Part shown: positions 5,471-5,502 of the stretch, one piece after another | Numbering within the stretch: the stretch's first letter is position 1 | Layout of the letters: the number at the start of each line of letters is the position of its first letter | NCBI GenBank assembly: GCA_910576875.1 | Contig: CAJTKI010000035.1 | Location: 10,512-16,013, forward strand | Direction of reading: 5' to 3' | Length of the DNA: 5,502 bases | Origin: an uncultured Christensenella sp. | GTDB taxonomy: Bacteria; Bacillota; Clostridia; Christensenellales; UBA3700 | Program-made: the position numbers and the translations under genes | The notes under the pieces: model-generated | What the model saw: the letters and a program-made list of their open reading frames with translations, nothing else | What the model was told of the DNA's origin: nothing | Databases searched by the model: none

Positions 5471-5502
5471 AAAAAGTTCATGGAATAGGATATTCCATGA
5501 AC
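5471..5502 (-). terminator. Hairpin at the window edge, likely terminator for a convergent minus-strand gene
   Basis: A perfect 12-bp inverted repeat (5476-5487 with 5491-5502, loop GGA) is preceded by AAAAA at 5471-5475, which becomes a U tract after the hairpin on the minus strand. The window stops at the outer base of the stem, so the stem may be longer and a + strand T tract could also follow. It implies a minus-strand gene to the right, which cannot be confirmed here. Confidence 0.55.

Noticed and set aside
5476..5502. The terminal inverted repeat as an insertion sequence end or recombination site
   Set aside because: The arms are separated by only three bases, making a hairpin, and no transposase or target duplication is present. 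The adjacent A run fits a minus-strand terminator.

Overview
The window looks like chromosomal DNA of a low-to-mid GC Firmicute of the Clostridia type, probably an uncultured gut lineage. The evidence is Gram-positive style Shine-Dalgarno sites (AAAGGAG, GGAGG, AAGGAG), near-consensus sigma-A promoters, short intrinsic terminators, and an ApbE plus NusG-II gene pair typical of anaerobic Firmicutes. The genus cannot be named from sequence alone. GATC is unusually dense (14 sites in the first 1000 bases). All protein genes lie on the + strand.

Region 1 (1-2930) is the 3' part of an operon. It holds a 5'-truncated FAD:protein FMN transferase (ApbE), a small membrane-anchored NusG domain II protein whose start overlaps or nearly abuts apbE, and, 15 bases later with a strong ribosome binding site, a GH29 alpha-L-fucosidase without a signal peptide. 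The first two genes belong to extracytoplasmic flavin-transfer or redox loci. The fucosidase is a carbohydrate gene attached to them.

Region 2 (2931-3519) is intergenic and the most interesting part. On the minus strand a near-consensus extended -10 promoter (3079-3050) is followed about 90 nt later by a 13-bp hairpin with a U tract (2988-2952). Together they predict an undescribed small RNA of about 92 nt with three hairpins. Divergent from it is a small Cro/CI-type (XRE) regulator, 3143-3351, broken by a single-base frameshift near 3187. A dyad at 3085-3106 sits between the two transcription units and could be an operator for both. An 11-bp dyad inside it, GATAAAATATC, recurs upstream of the last gene.

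Region 3 (3454-5502) has two single-gene transcription units. A TetR/AcrR regulator (3520-4119) and a membrane-anchored endonuclease/exonuclease/phosphatase (EEP) family protein (4307-5407) each have a consensus promoter with 17-bp spacing and a terminator. In both cases the promoter position fixes the start codon downstream of the longest open frame. The window ends in a perfect hairpin whose T tract reads on the minus strand, which suggests a convergent gene just beyond the right edge.

No rRNA, tRNA, CRISPR array, insertion sequence or phage structural gene is visible.
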